Below are positions 1 to 10,400 of a stretch of DNA of 25,170 bases, in pieces. Made by a program: the position numbers and the translations under genes. This DNA comes from Micractinium sp. NFX-FRZ (lineage: Eukaryota; Chlorophyta; Trebouxiophyceae; Chlorellales; Chlorellaceae), in assembly GCA_029339195.1 (NCBI GenBank), contig JAPTJF010000642.1:1-25170 (forward strand), given 5' to 3'. Each line of letters starts with the position of its first letter. Position 1 is the stretch's first letter. The notes below the pieces were generated by a model. That model did no database searches, was not told the DNA's origin, and saw only the letters and a program-made list of their open reading frames with translations.

Positions 1-1070
1 TTCGCCCGGGTGTGGTTGGAGCTCTCTGGCGCCTCAACAAGCTGCCTAGAGGCGTTGCTTCAAAACTGAGCGAAAAACGGCTAAACTCTCGCACTGCTTT
101 CATTCTCTACCGTTTGGTGCATCACTTAAGGGCAAGCCCCGCCAAAGGGATACTGTATTGGTGAAATGGCGGGATTAGCGATCACCCACGGCGTGCGGGA
201 AAACGGTCGGCCGACGGCGACAGGCACTGGTGGGTGCAGCAGCTTTTGCATCCAGCTGTTGGCTCACTTATACCTACTTAGAGACCTTAGATGTCATCAG
301 AAGGGCCAATGCGAGCTGGAAAAGCTCGCAAACAAGAGCTGGTAGATGCTGCCTACGCCTGCCAGGCGGGCGGGCGGCAGCCGCCTGGCTGAGCCTGGCT
401 GCAACGGCGAGCCGGCGGTTGCCTTCAAATTGCTTCTAGATCGTTCCCGCTAGCGTTTGGCAATGAGTCGGGCGCTGTGGGCGCCCTATCCGCTGATGCG
501 CGCCATGTGTGCCTGCGGACCGTGTAGCGAGCCCAAACAACTATCAGATGACTACATTTGAGGTGTTGACAGCTCCAGAAGCGAGCTGACTAATGGAGAG
601 CATGACTTGGCCCGAATGTGAGGGGGGCTGTCGATAGGCCCCTGCTTTTGGAGGTTTACAGTCTGATAGTCCCCTCTGGGTAGGACCACACTGGCGGCCA
701 TCCTGCCAGCATACCTTTTTACCATTGTGCACGCTGAGATTGCCTCCAGAATACATGGATAGGGGTCAGCCGGCTAGCGGGCTCAGGCGCCACAGAAGCA
801 GCAACTTGCAACCAATTGGTTCAACTTGATTCAGACAGAGCCCCACACACACTCCTTCCCAGCCTCTCTGGCGGCACCAGCTGTTACAGAGGCGCAGCCA
901 AACTGCGCAGAAGCAAAGACAGGGGAGGAGTGGAGCATAGGGGGCGGTGCAGGGAGCGACGGCAGCCGCTGGTGCAAGCCGGGCGGCGGCCGCTGCGGGC
1001 GAGCGCCTCAACACGCATGGTGGCCATGGGTGATGCAAATGCCCATGTTGTGGCCGGCCTTCTGTTACAG
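1..1070. other. Left flank, no supported gene
   Basis: Several short open frames cross this stretch on both strands, but none shows a recognisable domain or convincing splice-site support. Earlier exons of the plus-strand gene ending at 1806 probably lie here or left of the window, but they could not be placed. Confidence 0.4.
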
Positions 1071-1806
1071 CCCACGTGGTCCAAGTCAGCTGCACATTAA
1101 AAAGGGACACGACGCGGCAGGTGGATATTGATGCGAGAGGAGTAGAACGCGCGGCCCTAGCTGTAGCACTCCGGCACCGCCAGCCCACCTGGCGCCTGCG
1201 CCTTGACCACAGCGCGCCCAGCAACGGTGGGCTGGACGGCATCGCCCGCCTGTTCTCCACTCCCATGAGCGAGGCGGACCTCTTTTCGGCGCTGCAGGTA
1301 AGCCCGCTGCACCTGCTGCGCACGGCACCAGGCTGATCCAGGCGTTTTTGCTGGCAGGTCGTGCTGCTGCGTTTGTCGTAGCTAAAAAACAAGGCAACCG
1401 ATGGTTCATGTTTGGCAAGCGGTCGCCGACTGCCTGCCTGTCTGCCCAACTGGCTCTGTCGTTTCCGCACTTGCACCTGACTACTTGCTTGCTTGGATGC
1501 TTGCTTGCTCTGTGCAAACCACCCATCCCCATGCCCCTCCCACCCGCCATGCCCCCGTGCCTCCTCCGGCCCTGCTCCCCACCCCCAGCCCCCTTGCCCC
1601 TTGCTCCACCCCCTTCCCCCTCGCCGCTCCCACTGCAGTGGCTTGCCAGGCTGCATGCAATGGACCCATCCCAGCTGGAGGCAGTGCTGGGGTCTCCCAT
1701 GATGCGGGACGCAGCAGCCGGCGCCCAGCCCCCTGGCAGCCTCGGCAGCGCCAACCACGGGCCCGGGGGAGCGGCGGGGGGCATGCCAGGGGGTGGCCGA
1801 CCGTAG
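1071..1806 (+). CDS. 3' part of an unidentified protein-coding gene (two exons)
   Basis: Two exons can be joined. The first runs 1071-1297, after an acceptor ending TTCTGTTACAG and before a strong CAG|GTAAGC donor. The second runs 1639-1806, after CACTGCAG, and ends in TAG. The joined frame stays open. It contains TWRLRLDHSAPSNGG, LFSTPMSEADLFSALQ and, directly across the junction, WLARLHAMDPSQLEAVLGSP, followed by a Gly/Pro/Ala-rich tail. The helical, acidic-hydrophobic stretch around the junction looks like a folded segment, but I do not recognise the family. The start codon is not established: an ATG at 1017 with a 41-nt intron is formally possible but unlikely. The intron, 1298-1638, has a long C/T tract before its acceptor. 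The frame and splice sites are seen in the sequence; the product is unknown. Confidence 0.6.
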
Positions 1807-2830
1807 TCACATGGCGGGCACGGGGCAGCACGCGCTGTGATGGCTATGCACGGAGGTTTCGAGGCGCGGGCAAGCAGATGGGGCGAGGCGGCAGGGCGGC
1901 CAGGCTGATGATTTCACGGCAAGCGGTAGACGATGGACAGTGGATCCGGCAAGGGAGGGGCCAAGAACGGCCAAGAGGAGTGCAGTTTAAACAAATTTGT
2001 GGGGGGTGACCACCCACTACCCGGTTCCACAGAAGTCTGCCGGAACAGTCGTCCCCCATGTGGGAAGCGGCTGAGCGGTGGGGCCGGAGCAAGGCCTGCA
2101 GCTGTTCCTGGCGGTCTCTTGTGAGCTATTGGAAATCAGCTCGCACATGCTCAACATCAACATGGGACATAAACGCTGGAATGCGCCACTACTTTCACCA
2201 TGCGCCAGTGTGCTCGCTCACAATCACCCCTCCTTCCTGTGCATGCTGGCGGTCGCAATGCCTGCAAACGAAAGCCCTTTTCCCAGCAAACCTTATTCAA
2301 ACAGGGGACTCGCCAAGTATGTTCAATCAATCAGTGTTGCAATGGGGTGGCACGCCTGCTGCAGTCAGAGGTCATAGAGCATGGCAAGGTGACAGATCTA
2401 GATGTGGTGGCAGTCCACCACCTGCATGCGGCCAGGTCAGCATGGGGTGCCGTAGCAGGGTTGCACGCTCCTTGATGCCCCAGGGAGCTCCCTGTCCACC
2501 AGTCCCTGCTCCCTTCTGGCTCCTGCCTCAGGATTGCTTGGCCAGTTCGGTTCCCCGCCTTTGTAGCGGGCCAAGAATTCAGTAAGAATCAGATGCCACC
2601 CAACCCTCCCAATCCTCTCTCCACCTTTGCAGCTCCACCCTCGCCTGCGTTGTTTTTCAAGTTGGTATGCTTCATGTTGTGATGTGTGGTGTTTGGCTGC
2701 CCCACAGTAACATCTCTGCCTCTGTTCTACCATTCTTGTTTCAACGCTCTCCTTTCCAGGTTTTCAGAAACCTAGGCATCTTTATCGCAAGATTCATTGC
2801 GGGTAAAAAGATGTAAAGCAAAAACAAGCA
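1807..2830 (+). other. Probable long 3' untranslated region
   Basis: No convincing coding sequence follows the TAG at 1806. The first plus-strand TGTAA I found lies at 2812-2816, which would give a 3' UTR of about 1 kb. The kinase gene in this window has a similar stop-to-TGTAA distance. The rest of the stretch to 3344, where the convergent minus-strand gene ends, shows only the 23-bp tandem duplication listed separately. Confidence 0.4.
2812..2816 (+). promoter_or_regulatory. Candidate polyadenylation signal TGTAA
   Basis: TGTAA is the canonical green-algal poly(A) signal. It is placed here by its position downstream of the stop at 1806. A pentamer can occur by chance, so this is only a candidate. 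Confidence 0.35.
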
Positions 2831-2876
2831 GATGCCATAATGCGTCGAAGCAAGATGCCATAATGCGTCGAAGCAA
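2831..2876. repeat. Perfect 23-bp tandem duplication
   Basis: Two identical adjacent 23-bp units beginning GATGCCATAATGCGTCGAAG lie at 2831-2853 and 2854-2876. They are followed by an AAGCAAC/GAAGCA-rich tract. The perfect identity suggests a recent slippage or duplication event in the space between two convergent genes. Confidence 0.95.
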
Positions 2877-3344
2877 CAAGAAGAAGCAACAGGAGAAGCA
2901 CAGCGAGAAGCAAGCGCATTGAGGACAGGTAGCGGCAGTCACGACTGGCTGCCAGCTGCAGATGAACAATGGCTCGCAAGTGGACCAGCCGGTGGTGGCA
3001 GAAGGAGGCGGAAGTGTGTGTGGCTCTACCTAGAAGAGCAAAGACACGTGTGAGCAAAACCAAATAGATAAAGGTGGAACTGCATGTACTGCAAAGAGTC
3101 ACGTGCTTGCGGGGTGTGGCAGTGCCGGATAGCGCGTGGGCAACAGAGTTTGCGGGGAGGAACGGATAGTGACATGGTAGAGACGCGCTCAGGCAGGGCA
3201 AAAAAACGTGTAGAGGCACTTTCGCAGTTGTAGGCACACTGCTCACAGGTGCAAAGAGCAGGTGGGTTGGCAAGCTGGGCAGGAGAGGCAGGGGAGGGGG
3301 TGGGCTGGCGGCCAGGCCGGCAGGGCATGGGTGCACTGGCGCTG

Positions 3345-6007
3345 TCAAGACTGCCTGCCTGACAGGCGGCTGCTGAGCCACCAGGTCAACGCCAGAATCC
3401 ACCAGAAGATGAGTGCCCTGGTCTCGATTCCAGGCCCGCTTCCCAGCAAGAACGCAAGGCCCTGATTGACGCGGGAGTCTGCTCTCTCCAGCAGCCTCAG
3501 CAGCCGCGCACCAGGTGAGCCACGAGCGCGTGCCCGCCGCGCCCGCGCCGCTGGCTGCTGCCCTGCCGGTGCCGGCACATCGGGCACAGCAGGCGCAGCA
3601 GGCGCGGCAGGCGCGGCAGGCGCGACAGGCGCAGCATCCTCGGCAGCCACCTCGGGCCCGCGCCAACATGCCACGGACACGATGGTGGGGAAGACGATGC
3701 CAAAGGCGACGGAGAGGAAAGAGAGGAGTGCGCGGCAGACGCGGTCAGGCGGCGCGCGACCTGCAGACACAGAGTGGCGCAAGGAGCGGGCAGTGAGCGG
3801 CGGTGCCACCTGTGCCTCCACCCGTGCAGCGGCACCAGAGAAGACCGATGGCTTGCTGCCGCCGCATCGCAACAGACGCCTTTCTGCTGCGCGGGCCGCC
3901 TGCCACGCAACGCCCTCCTCCGCCCTGCCCCGCAGAGCGAGGCAGGGGAACATGTATCTGATGCTGGAGGCAGATGGGTGCTCCCACGCCGGCTCCTGCA
4001 GACCCCACGCCTGCCTGGCACCCACAGACGCAGTGCTGAGGCACATCCCCTTGCTCTATCCCCTGTACTGCTGCCGCATGTGCCCCATGCTGCATGCCGC
4101 CCGGCCAATGCCGCCTTGCACACCCTCCCCCTGGCTTCCCCTGCCCCGCTCCCCGCTCGCACCTCGAATCAGCGACTCCGCCACCCCGCTCCCCATCGTC
4201 GTCTGCTCAGCAATGGGCACCATCATGAGGACTGGAAGGGCACCCAGCTCCAGAGCTGATCCCAGGAGCGCCGCCCGCTCCCGCGTGAGAGGGTCTGACA
4301 GCAGCTGCGTGGCTGCATACTCCCGAGCGTTGCTCGTCAGCAGCGTGACTGCGATTTGGGTGGCCAGCGTGGCGGCGGGGCTCGTCAGTATGACGGCGCC
4401 GCCCACAGCCACCCCCAGCAGCCGCGTGCCTGCGGGGCGGGGAGGGCGGCGGGGCTGGTTGGGGGAAGGCGCCGTGCGTGCTGGCACGGGCGACTGATGG
4501 CGGGCGGGGGGCAGCAGGGCAGGTGGGGCACAGCGGCGGTGGGTGCTGGCACGAGCGACAGGTGGCAGGGTGGGCGACAGGTGGCCGAGCCAGAGCAGGA
4601 GGGCAGGGCTGTGCAGGGTTGTTGAAAAGGGAGGCCACTGGTGAGAAAGCAAGCACGCAAGCAGAGAGGCGGGCAGGGAGGCGGGCAGTCACCTGCCAGC
4701 ACCCGCGAAAAGTCTGCCAGGGCGCCCCACCAGCCCGGCTGCGCCGGGCGTTCCAAAATGAGGGAGGCTCCCACCTGCACAGCGCGCACAGCATGCACAC
4801 GTCAGCACCCACAGCATGCGTCAGCGTGCATAGCATGTGTCAGCACACACAGCATGCACGTTTCAGCACACGGAGGCCTAGCTGCAGCAGCTGGCTACAA
4901 GAGAGGGCCGTGCTTATCGCACGCACAGCATGCACAACAGGGGCATGCGGACTGAGCTGCCGCCCCAGCCTGAGTGCCGCTGCTTTAATGTCTGACTCTA
5001 CTCGACTCGGATGCCTGGCGTGCCTTGATGTGTCAGTGTCGGCGCACGCATGCCATGCTGGCAAAGCAGATTCGCTGCACCTACCGCACTTCCCATGAGG
5101 CCATGATGATGCAACCCAGCCCAGCAATTAGGCTTGGCACAGCCGGCATCCACGGGAGCACCACCTGTCATATAGTACAGCGCTGCCCAGCTGGCAGCAT
5201 GCACAGCAGCCGTGGCAGCAGCGGCGGCAGCGGCGGCAGCCGGCACAACAGCAGCGGCAGCGGCAGCAGCAGCAGCGGCGGCAGCGGCGCACCCCGGTCT
5301 GGCGCACGGATGGGATGATGTACAGCATCACACGGGACAGCGGCATCAGCCAAGACCTGCGGCCAGGGGGGGGAGCGGGCAAGCAGAGGTGGGGCGCCTG
5401 CTGTCAGGGGAAGCGGGCAAGCAGGAGGGGGGCGCAGTCTGTAGCAGGAGGGCAAACCGAGCGATGGGGCAGTGCGCAGGAGGAGGGCAATGCAACCCAC
5501 CATCCTCTGTGTGCAACATACGAGCACACATCATGTGCAATGTGCGAGCCTCCAGTCGGACGAGAGGCGGGCCAGCGCCTGCGCTCGCTGCCTGCCTCCC
5601 AGGCCCCGTGATGCTTGCCTGGCTGCCCCACGCGCCCACCACCACACCAACCAAAACAGGATCCGCTTCATGCTCAGCCGCCCTTCATCCTGCATGCATA
5701 TGCCTCGCCTGTGAGCTAGGTAGACAGATGTCCGGAACAGCATCCCCCAAGCCAGCACCGCCATGGCGACTGTGAGGCTTGCCGTGTGCGCCCTCGCCAT
5801 GTCGCTGCTTGCGCTGCTCCATTTCGAGGCGGTTATCACGAGTTGGGCGGACGCCCCTACCACTGCCACAGCTTGGTGCAGCATGAGCAGCGGCGCCGGG
5901 AGGCCGCCGTTGTGCTGGGCAGCACCGCCGAAAGCAGGCCCGCCGGTGCCACCACCCTGAGCGACGCCGAAGGCCCCGGCGCCATTTGCGTTGCCACCGG
6001 TAGCCAT
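3345..6007 (-). CDS. Unrecognised multi-pass membrane protein, multi-exon
   Basis: Well-supported pieces on the minus strand are as follows. Exon 1 is 6007-5709, starting MATGGNANGAGAF, with two hydrophobic segments (LLMLHQAVAVVGASAQLVI and ASLTVAMAVLAWGMLF). Exon 2 is 5356-5293 (LMPLSRVMLYIIPSV). A short exon ends at 5165 (WAALYYMTG). Another exon is 4429-4163 (LLGVAVGGAVILTSPAATLA, then LGALPVLMMVPIAE). An exon begins at 3995. The last exon is 3760-3345 (ALLSFLSVAFGIVFPTIVSV, an Ala-Ala-Pro repeat, ALIFWWILALTWWL) and ends in TGA. The first intron appears to need a CAG|GC donor at 5708. The joins through the polyalanine/CTG tract (5190-5292) and after 3995 are not resolved. About seven membrane segments are visible. 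I do not recognise the family. The start was chosen because gene-like composition begins at this ATG, although the frame is open further upstream to an ATG at 6382. Confidence 0.6.
3588..3650. repeat. 9-bp repeat encoding an Ala-Ala-Pro array
   Basis: Degenerate 9-bp units of the type GCAGGCGCG recur here. On the minus strand they lie in frame in the last exon of the membrane-protein gene and read (P-A-A)n. They form a flexible linker between the two C-terminal hydrophobic segments. Confidence 0.8.
4478..4559. repeat. Direct repeat of about 17 bp, 65 bp apart
   Basis: GTGCTGGCACGGGCGAC at 4478-4494 recurs at 4543-4559 with one mismatch. Both copies are intronic in the minus-strand membrane-protein gene, just before the acceptor at 4430-4432. 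Confidence 0.7.
4790..4870. repeat. Minisatellite, about 20-bp unit with AGCATG core
   Basis: AGCATG recurs at about 4790, 4813, 4832 and 4851, with GTCAGCAC-like spacers between copies. A further stray copy lies near 4927. The array sits in an intron of the minus-strand membrane-protein gene. Confidence 0.75.
5205..5292. repeat. AGC/GGC triplet tract
   Basis: Interrupted AGC and GGC triplets fill this stretch. On the minus strand one frame reads as polyalanine leading into VHAASWAALYYMTG, another as Cys/Arg-rich, and the third as Leu/Pro-rich. The tract either forms part of an intron or encodes a polyalanine stretch of the membrane protein. The frames on its two sides differ, so I cannot decide. 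Confidence 0.75.
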
Positions 6008-7471
6008 GAAGTTGCCGAAATTTGCATCAGCGAGCTGAAGAGCGGCGCACGGGGCCGCGGCACGCAGACGGTCCTTTAGGCTGTCCAGGCGGGGTCGGTA
6101 TTCTACAGAAGACCCTCGGTAGTCATACAGACGCCAAATTAGCGATCTAAAGAGCGGGATGGGAACCGTGACGCCCGGCGAGCGCCGCTGAAAGACGGCT
6201 GGGGGCTGCCTAGGGGGCCAGTGTTTGGTCAATTCCGCTTGCAGGCCACATGCAGGTCTCGGCAAGGGCAGGACAGATGCGGGGGCGATGTGACCCCATG
6301 TCACCATCTGCACAGACCCATGCCGCTCCCAGCGTGCTCCCGACGTGCTCGTGATGCCTATGCACATGTTGAGCAGGGGCATTGCTCTGCTCAAGACAAG
6401 CGTCGAAACGAGTGCAGTGCTGGGCTCATCACTGCGCTCCTGCCGTTGCTGTGCAAGGGGCGATGAGCCGGCGTCGGCGCTCCAGGCCGCGTTGAGGCAC
6501 CGTTTAAGGTGTTGTGAGACGGAACGCAGAAAAGGGCCAGAGCCCTCAATCCACTTGCCGCATAGCAGCAGATTTCATTCAATATACAACAAGCCCCATA
6601 TGCACTACAGAAGCGGGGAGGGCATGGCACGTGACCTTGCCCAAGCTAGTGTGAACCGAAAGTCACACTGGCACCGTGCTTGCACCCAGCAAGCAGGAAC
6701 CCAGCAGACCATTCTAGCCTCTCCATAGGAGCTGCCGGCCCTGGTGAAGGCAAATACACAGTAAGTTGCAGTGCGTGCAGGCAGCCGGGGTGCACTCCCA
6801 ACATGAGTGGTGGGAACACAGGACGAGCCTGGGACCTCCTCGGACCACTCCCCGCCTGCGCCCTGCTTCACGCTGCGCCCCGCCAGGGTGGAGGCGCCCT
6901 TGCGATGCACGAGGCTCGCGCCTACCCAGGGCTGTTTCTGGGCACGCCCCACTTGTTTGGCTCGTAACGCAGGCACAAAGCGCTGGAACGTGCGCCGCTG
7001 GCTCCGCTCTCTTTCTTAGAGCCTCCTGTGGGCGACTTGCTTCGCCAGAAGCGTGGAGCATCTTTTTGGGAACCGACTTGCACCGCGGAGCGCCCTTTTC
7101 AGGTGCGTGAGAGTTGTGACATCCTGGCGCAGGGGCCTTGGCAGTTTGCTGGGGCCTCTCACTTTTTCGCCCAGCGCACAGCCCGAACCCGCAAAAGCCA
7201 AAGGCTCGACTGGCTCCGGGGGAGGGCCGAAGAGGGAAGAACATCGCAGGATGTTAACAGCAGAGCATTGCCCCACCTGCAAGGGGCCCTCTTGTCTGGG
7301 TGCGTCCTAACTGCCACACTTGACGAGCCGGCCAGCCGAGAGCAGGCTGGGCTCGGCGCGAGCAGGGGCGATGTTGCAGGCCGCCCGGTGCCGCAGCCCC
7401 CCGACGGCGTGCTTTGCCCCCGCCCGGTGCTGGCCTTGCAGGAGCTCTGAAGCGGCTGCAGGCACAGGCGG
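6008..7471. promoter_or_regulatory. Divergent intergenic region
   Basis: This region separates the start of the minus-strand membrane-protein gene from the start of the plus-strand kinase gene, so both promoters and 5' UTRs should lie here. The part at 6060-6700 is less GC-rich than the flanking coding exons. No TATA box or other element stands out. Open frames in it, such as one at 7028-7450, have no protein-like features. Confidence 0.4.
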
Positions 7472-10400
7472 ATGCCCCTGGAGCAGGGCATGCAACAGCA
7501 GCAGGACGAGGAGGGCGTCGCAGAGCAGGGCACCTCTCTGACGGCGTCCAACGCACTACTGGGCGGCGGCGGCGGCGGGGAGCGCATGGGCGGCAAGCGG
7601 CCGCGGGCCGCGCCTGCGTCCGAGGGGAAGGAGCAGCAGCAGCAGCGCCAGCAGGCAGGCGGTGGCATGCAGCTGCGGAGCGCTCAGAAGCGCCTTCTGG
7701 CGGCAGAGGCAGCTGCCAGGGCTGACAGCGGGGTGGGCAGCAGCCAGCAGCTAGACCGAACAGACTCATGTGGAGCGCCGCGGTCTGCAGATGTCACTGA
7801 GGGTGCCACAGCGGCAGGAGCAGCAGCGGCAGGCGGGTCGGGAGGCAAGCGGCGGCGTGCGGCGGCGCGGCAAGCAGCGGAGACGCAGCAGCAGACGCAA
7901 GCGCAGCAGAGCCAGCAGCAGGGGCAGGGGGAGCAGTCGACGCGGCATGCGGGCCGCGCGGCGCCGCCGGCAGCAGCGGCCGAGGCGGCGGCGGCGGACG
8001 AAGGCGTGCCGCCCCCCAAGCGGCGGCGCGTCGCGCGAGCGGGGGCGCCTGCACCGCTGCCTGCATGGGAGCTGCGGACTTACGACCGGCCGTCGCCGCC
8101 GCTCAGGCACGCGCAGGGGGGGCGCTAGGGGGAGCAAGGGTGGTAGCGGCGGTACCACGCCTGCCAACAGAGATGGCGGGTTGGTTTGTGCTTGCATGGT
8201 GCCACCAGTCAGCGGCTCCCAATGCATGGCACCTCAGTTGGATGTGCAGACTTCCACAGCTGTGCACACACAAGTGCTTAAGCACCTCATATGGATCTTG
8301 CCACACCCTTGCATGCCGCCTCCTTGCCTCCCACCTCCATCTGCCTCTTCATGCCGGCGTGCGCCTCTTCATGCAGGGACGACGACGAGAACGGGCACTA
8401 CCGGTTCGAGATTGGGGAGAATCTGGCGCCCCGGTTCAAGATCATGCGCAAGTTTGGGGAGGGGACGTTTGGGCAGGCAAGTGTTTTGTGTTGATTGGTT
8501 TTGGGAGGCGAGTGCAGGCGGGGACGTGGGCAGGCAAGTGTTTTGTGTCAGCTGTTTTGGGGGTTCTGTGTGTGAGGGGTGGGGATGTTGGGCAGGCATG
8601 TGGGCAGGGCACACGTGCCAGACCGGCGCCTTGCTTGAGGTGCCAGCATGCATCTCTGTCCCATGGCCCACACACTCCTCCCCTCCCCACATGCGTCCAC
8701 TGGTTCAACCACTGACAGCGCTGCCGCCCGGCCGCTGCTGTGCAGGTGCTCGAATGCTGGGACCGCAAGCGCAAGGGGTACGTGGCGGTGAAAGTCATCC
8801 GCAACATTCAGGTCCGCTGGTGCCTCGTTGTTTCAAACTGTTGACAGACGTGAATTTATGAAGAGGGAACTTACATGCGGCATGCGACATGTGCACACAC
8901 TGTGTGTGTGTGTGTGTGGCGGTGGTCTGCCTCATCCCTAACATGCAACCCATAACATGTCATGGCCATGCTGTGCAACGCTGTGGTGCGGTGGGCACGA
9001 GTGGCGGTGGTGGTGTGCTGGCGTTGCACGATGCGGCGCCGCTCCTCAGCCCACTCAGTGTGTGTGTGCCTGCCTTTCCTTGTCTTGGGCGCCTGCAGAA
9101 GTACCGTGATGCCGCCATGATTGAGCTGGAGGCCCTCTCACTGCTGACCGCCAACGACCCGGGCCAGGCCCGCCACTGCGTGCGCCTGCTGGAGTGGTTT
9201 GACTACCGGTGGGTGGAAGCTGCGTGGAAGCTGCAGCGGGCCTGCCACTTGATGATTGAGGGGTCATACAGTGGTGTGGTGTGGTGTGAGTGCGGGCCGC
9301 TGGCGCCCGGTGGAGTGGTTTGGCTGCCGGTGGCGACTGCAGAGGGCGGCATGCCTGAATGACTGAGTGGCCGTACTGCTGCTGATTGCGGGGTGGTGCG
9401 AGTGCGTGTCCATGGCGCCTGCTTGAATGGCCGGCGGGTGAAAGGCACAGACAACCAATCACAACTCTTGGGGTTTGCTTGCTCCTACTGGTGTGCTCCT
9501 TCCAGCAATTGTTTGACCGGGGGGGCCCTCTCGCAGCCCCATTGGTGTGTTTCACTGCCTCTTTCGACCGCAAGCTTGCTGTGGCTCCCCCCACGTGCAG
9601 GGGCCACGTGTGCATGGTGTTTGAGCGGCTGGGCCCCTCACTGTACGACTTCCTGCGGCGCAACGGCTACAAGCCCTTCCCGCTGGCCATGGTGGGTGTG
9701 TGGGCAGCAGCAAGGGAGGTGCCAGTATTGCCGGGGACGGCTCCTCATGGTTGGTGGTGTTGACCCAGAAATACGTCAGTTACCACAGGAGTGGTTTGCG
9801 TTGCGCATGCATGCCTGGCATCGGCAAGAAAGATGCCAGTGGCTCGCATGTGGGACGGCTGCAACGCCCTTCCCGTCGGCCCACCAGCTCTGCTCTGCCC
9901 CCGCTTCCCCCCGCACGTCCCTCCCCCCATTGCGCCCGTGCAGGCGCAGGCGTTTGCCCGGCAGGTGCTGGAGAGCGTGGCATACATGCACGAACTGCAG
10001 CTGGTGCACACAGACCTGAAGCCAGGTGGGGCGTAGTGTGCGGTACTGCCGCTGTACAGCCGTTGTACTGCTGTGGTGCATGGGTGCATGGCACCACACA
10101 GACTGGTAGCGGGGGAGGCCTGGTTCTGCTGCGGTACGGCGGAAGCGTGGCTGCGCGGGGCGTGCTGTCAGTCCAGCCTGCCTGGGCTGATTGCCTGCCT
10201 GCAGCGCACCGCACCTGCCCAGCACTTGCGTAAGCTGCTGGGCAGTCGGTTGTTGGTCCATCCCATACCTCTTCTGATAACCAGCTTAACAAGCCTAACA
10301 AGCCTGACAATCTCCACCTGCTGCAGAGAACATCCTGTTGCTGTCGGAGGAGCTGAGCAAGGACCCGCCGCCCGCCAGCAGCAAGTGAGGCGCCTGTCGG

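Noticed and set aside
766..1758. 330-codon minus-strand open frame
   Set aside because: It lies opposite the spliced plus-strand exons and their intron. Its composition (Trp, Arg, Cys and Gly runs) is typical of a shadow frame in GC-rich DNA.
3466..4497. 343-codon plus-strand open frame
   Set aside because: It lies opposite exons of the minus-strand membrane-protein gene. Its Ala/Gly/Arg-rich product has no domain.
7028..7450. 140-codon plus-strand open frame just upstream of the kinase
   Set aside because: It has no protein-like composition or motif, and ends before the kinase ATG. It is probably a chance frame in the 5' UTR or promoter.
8401..8420. GGTTCGAGATT resembling a tRNA T-loop
   Set aside because: It lies in kinase exon 2 coding for RFEIGEN, and no acceptor stem or anticodon arm surrounds it. 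No tRNA gene was found in the window.
9692..9760. Possible copy of the exon 5 donor in intron 5 (CATGGTTGGTGGTG against CATGGTGGGTGTG)
   Set aside because: The match is short and in G/T-rich sequence, too weak to count with the clear border copies in introns 2, 4, 9 and 12.
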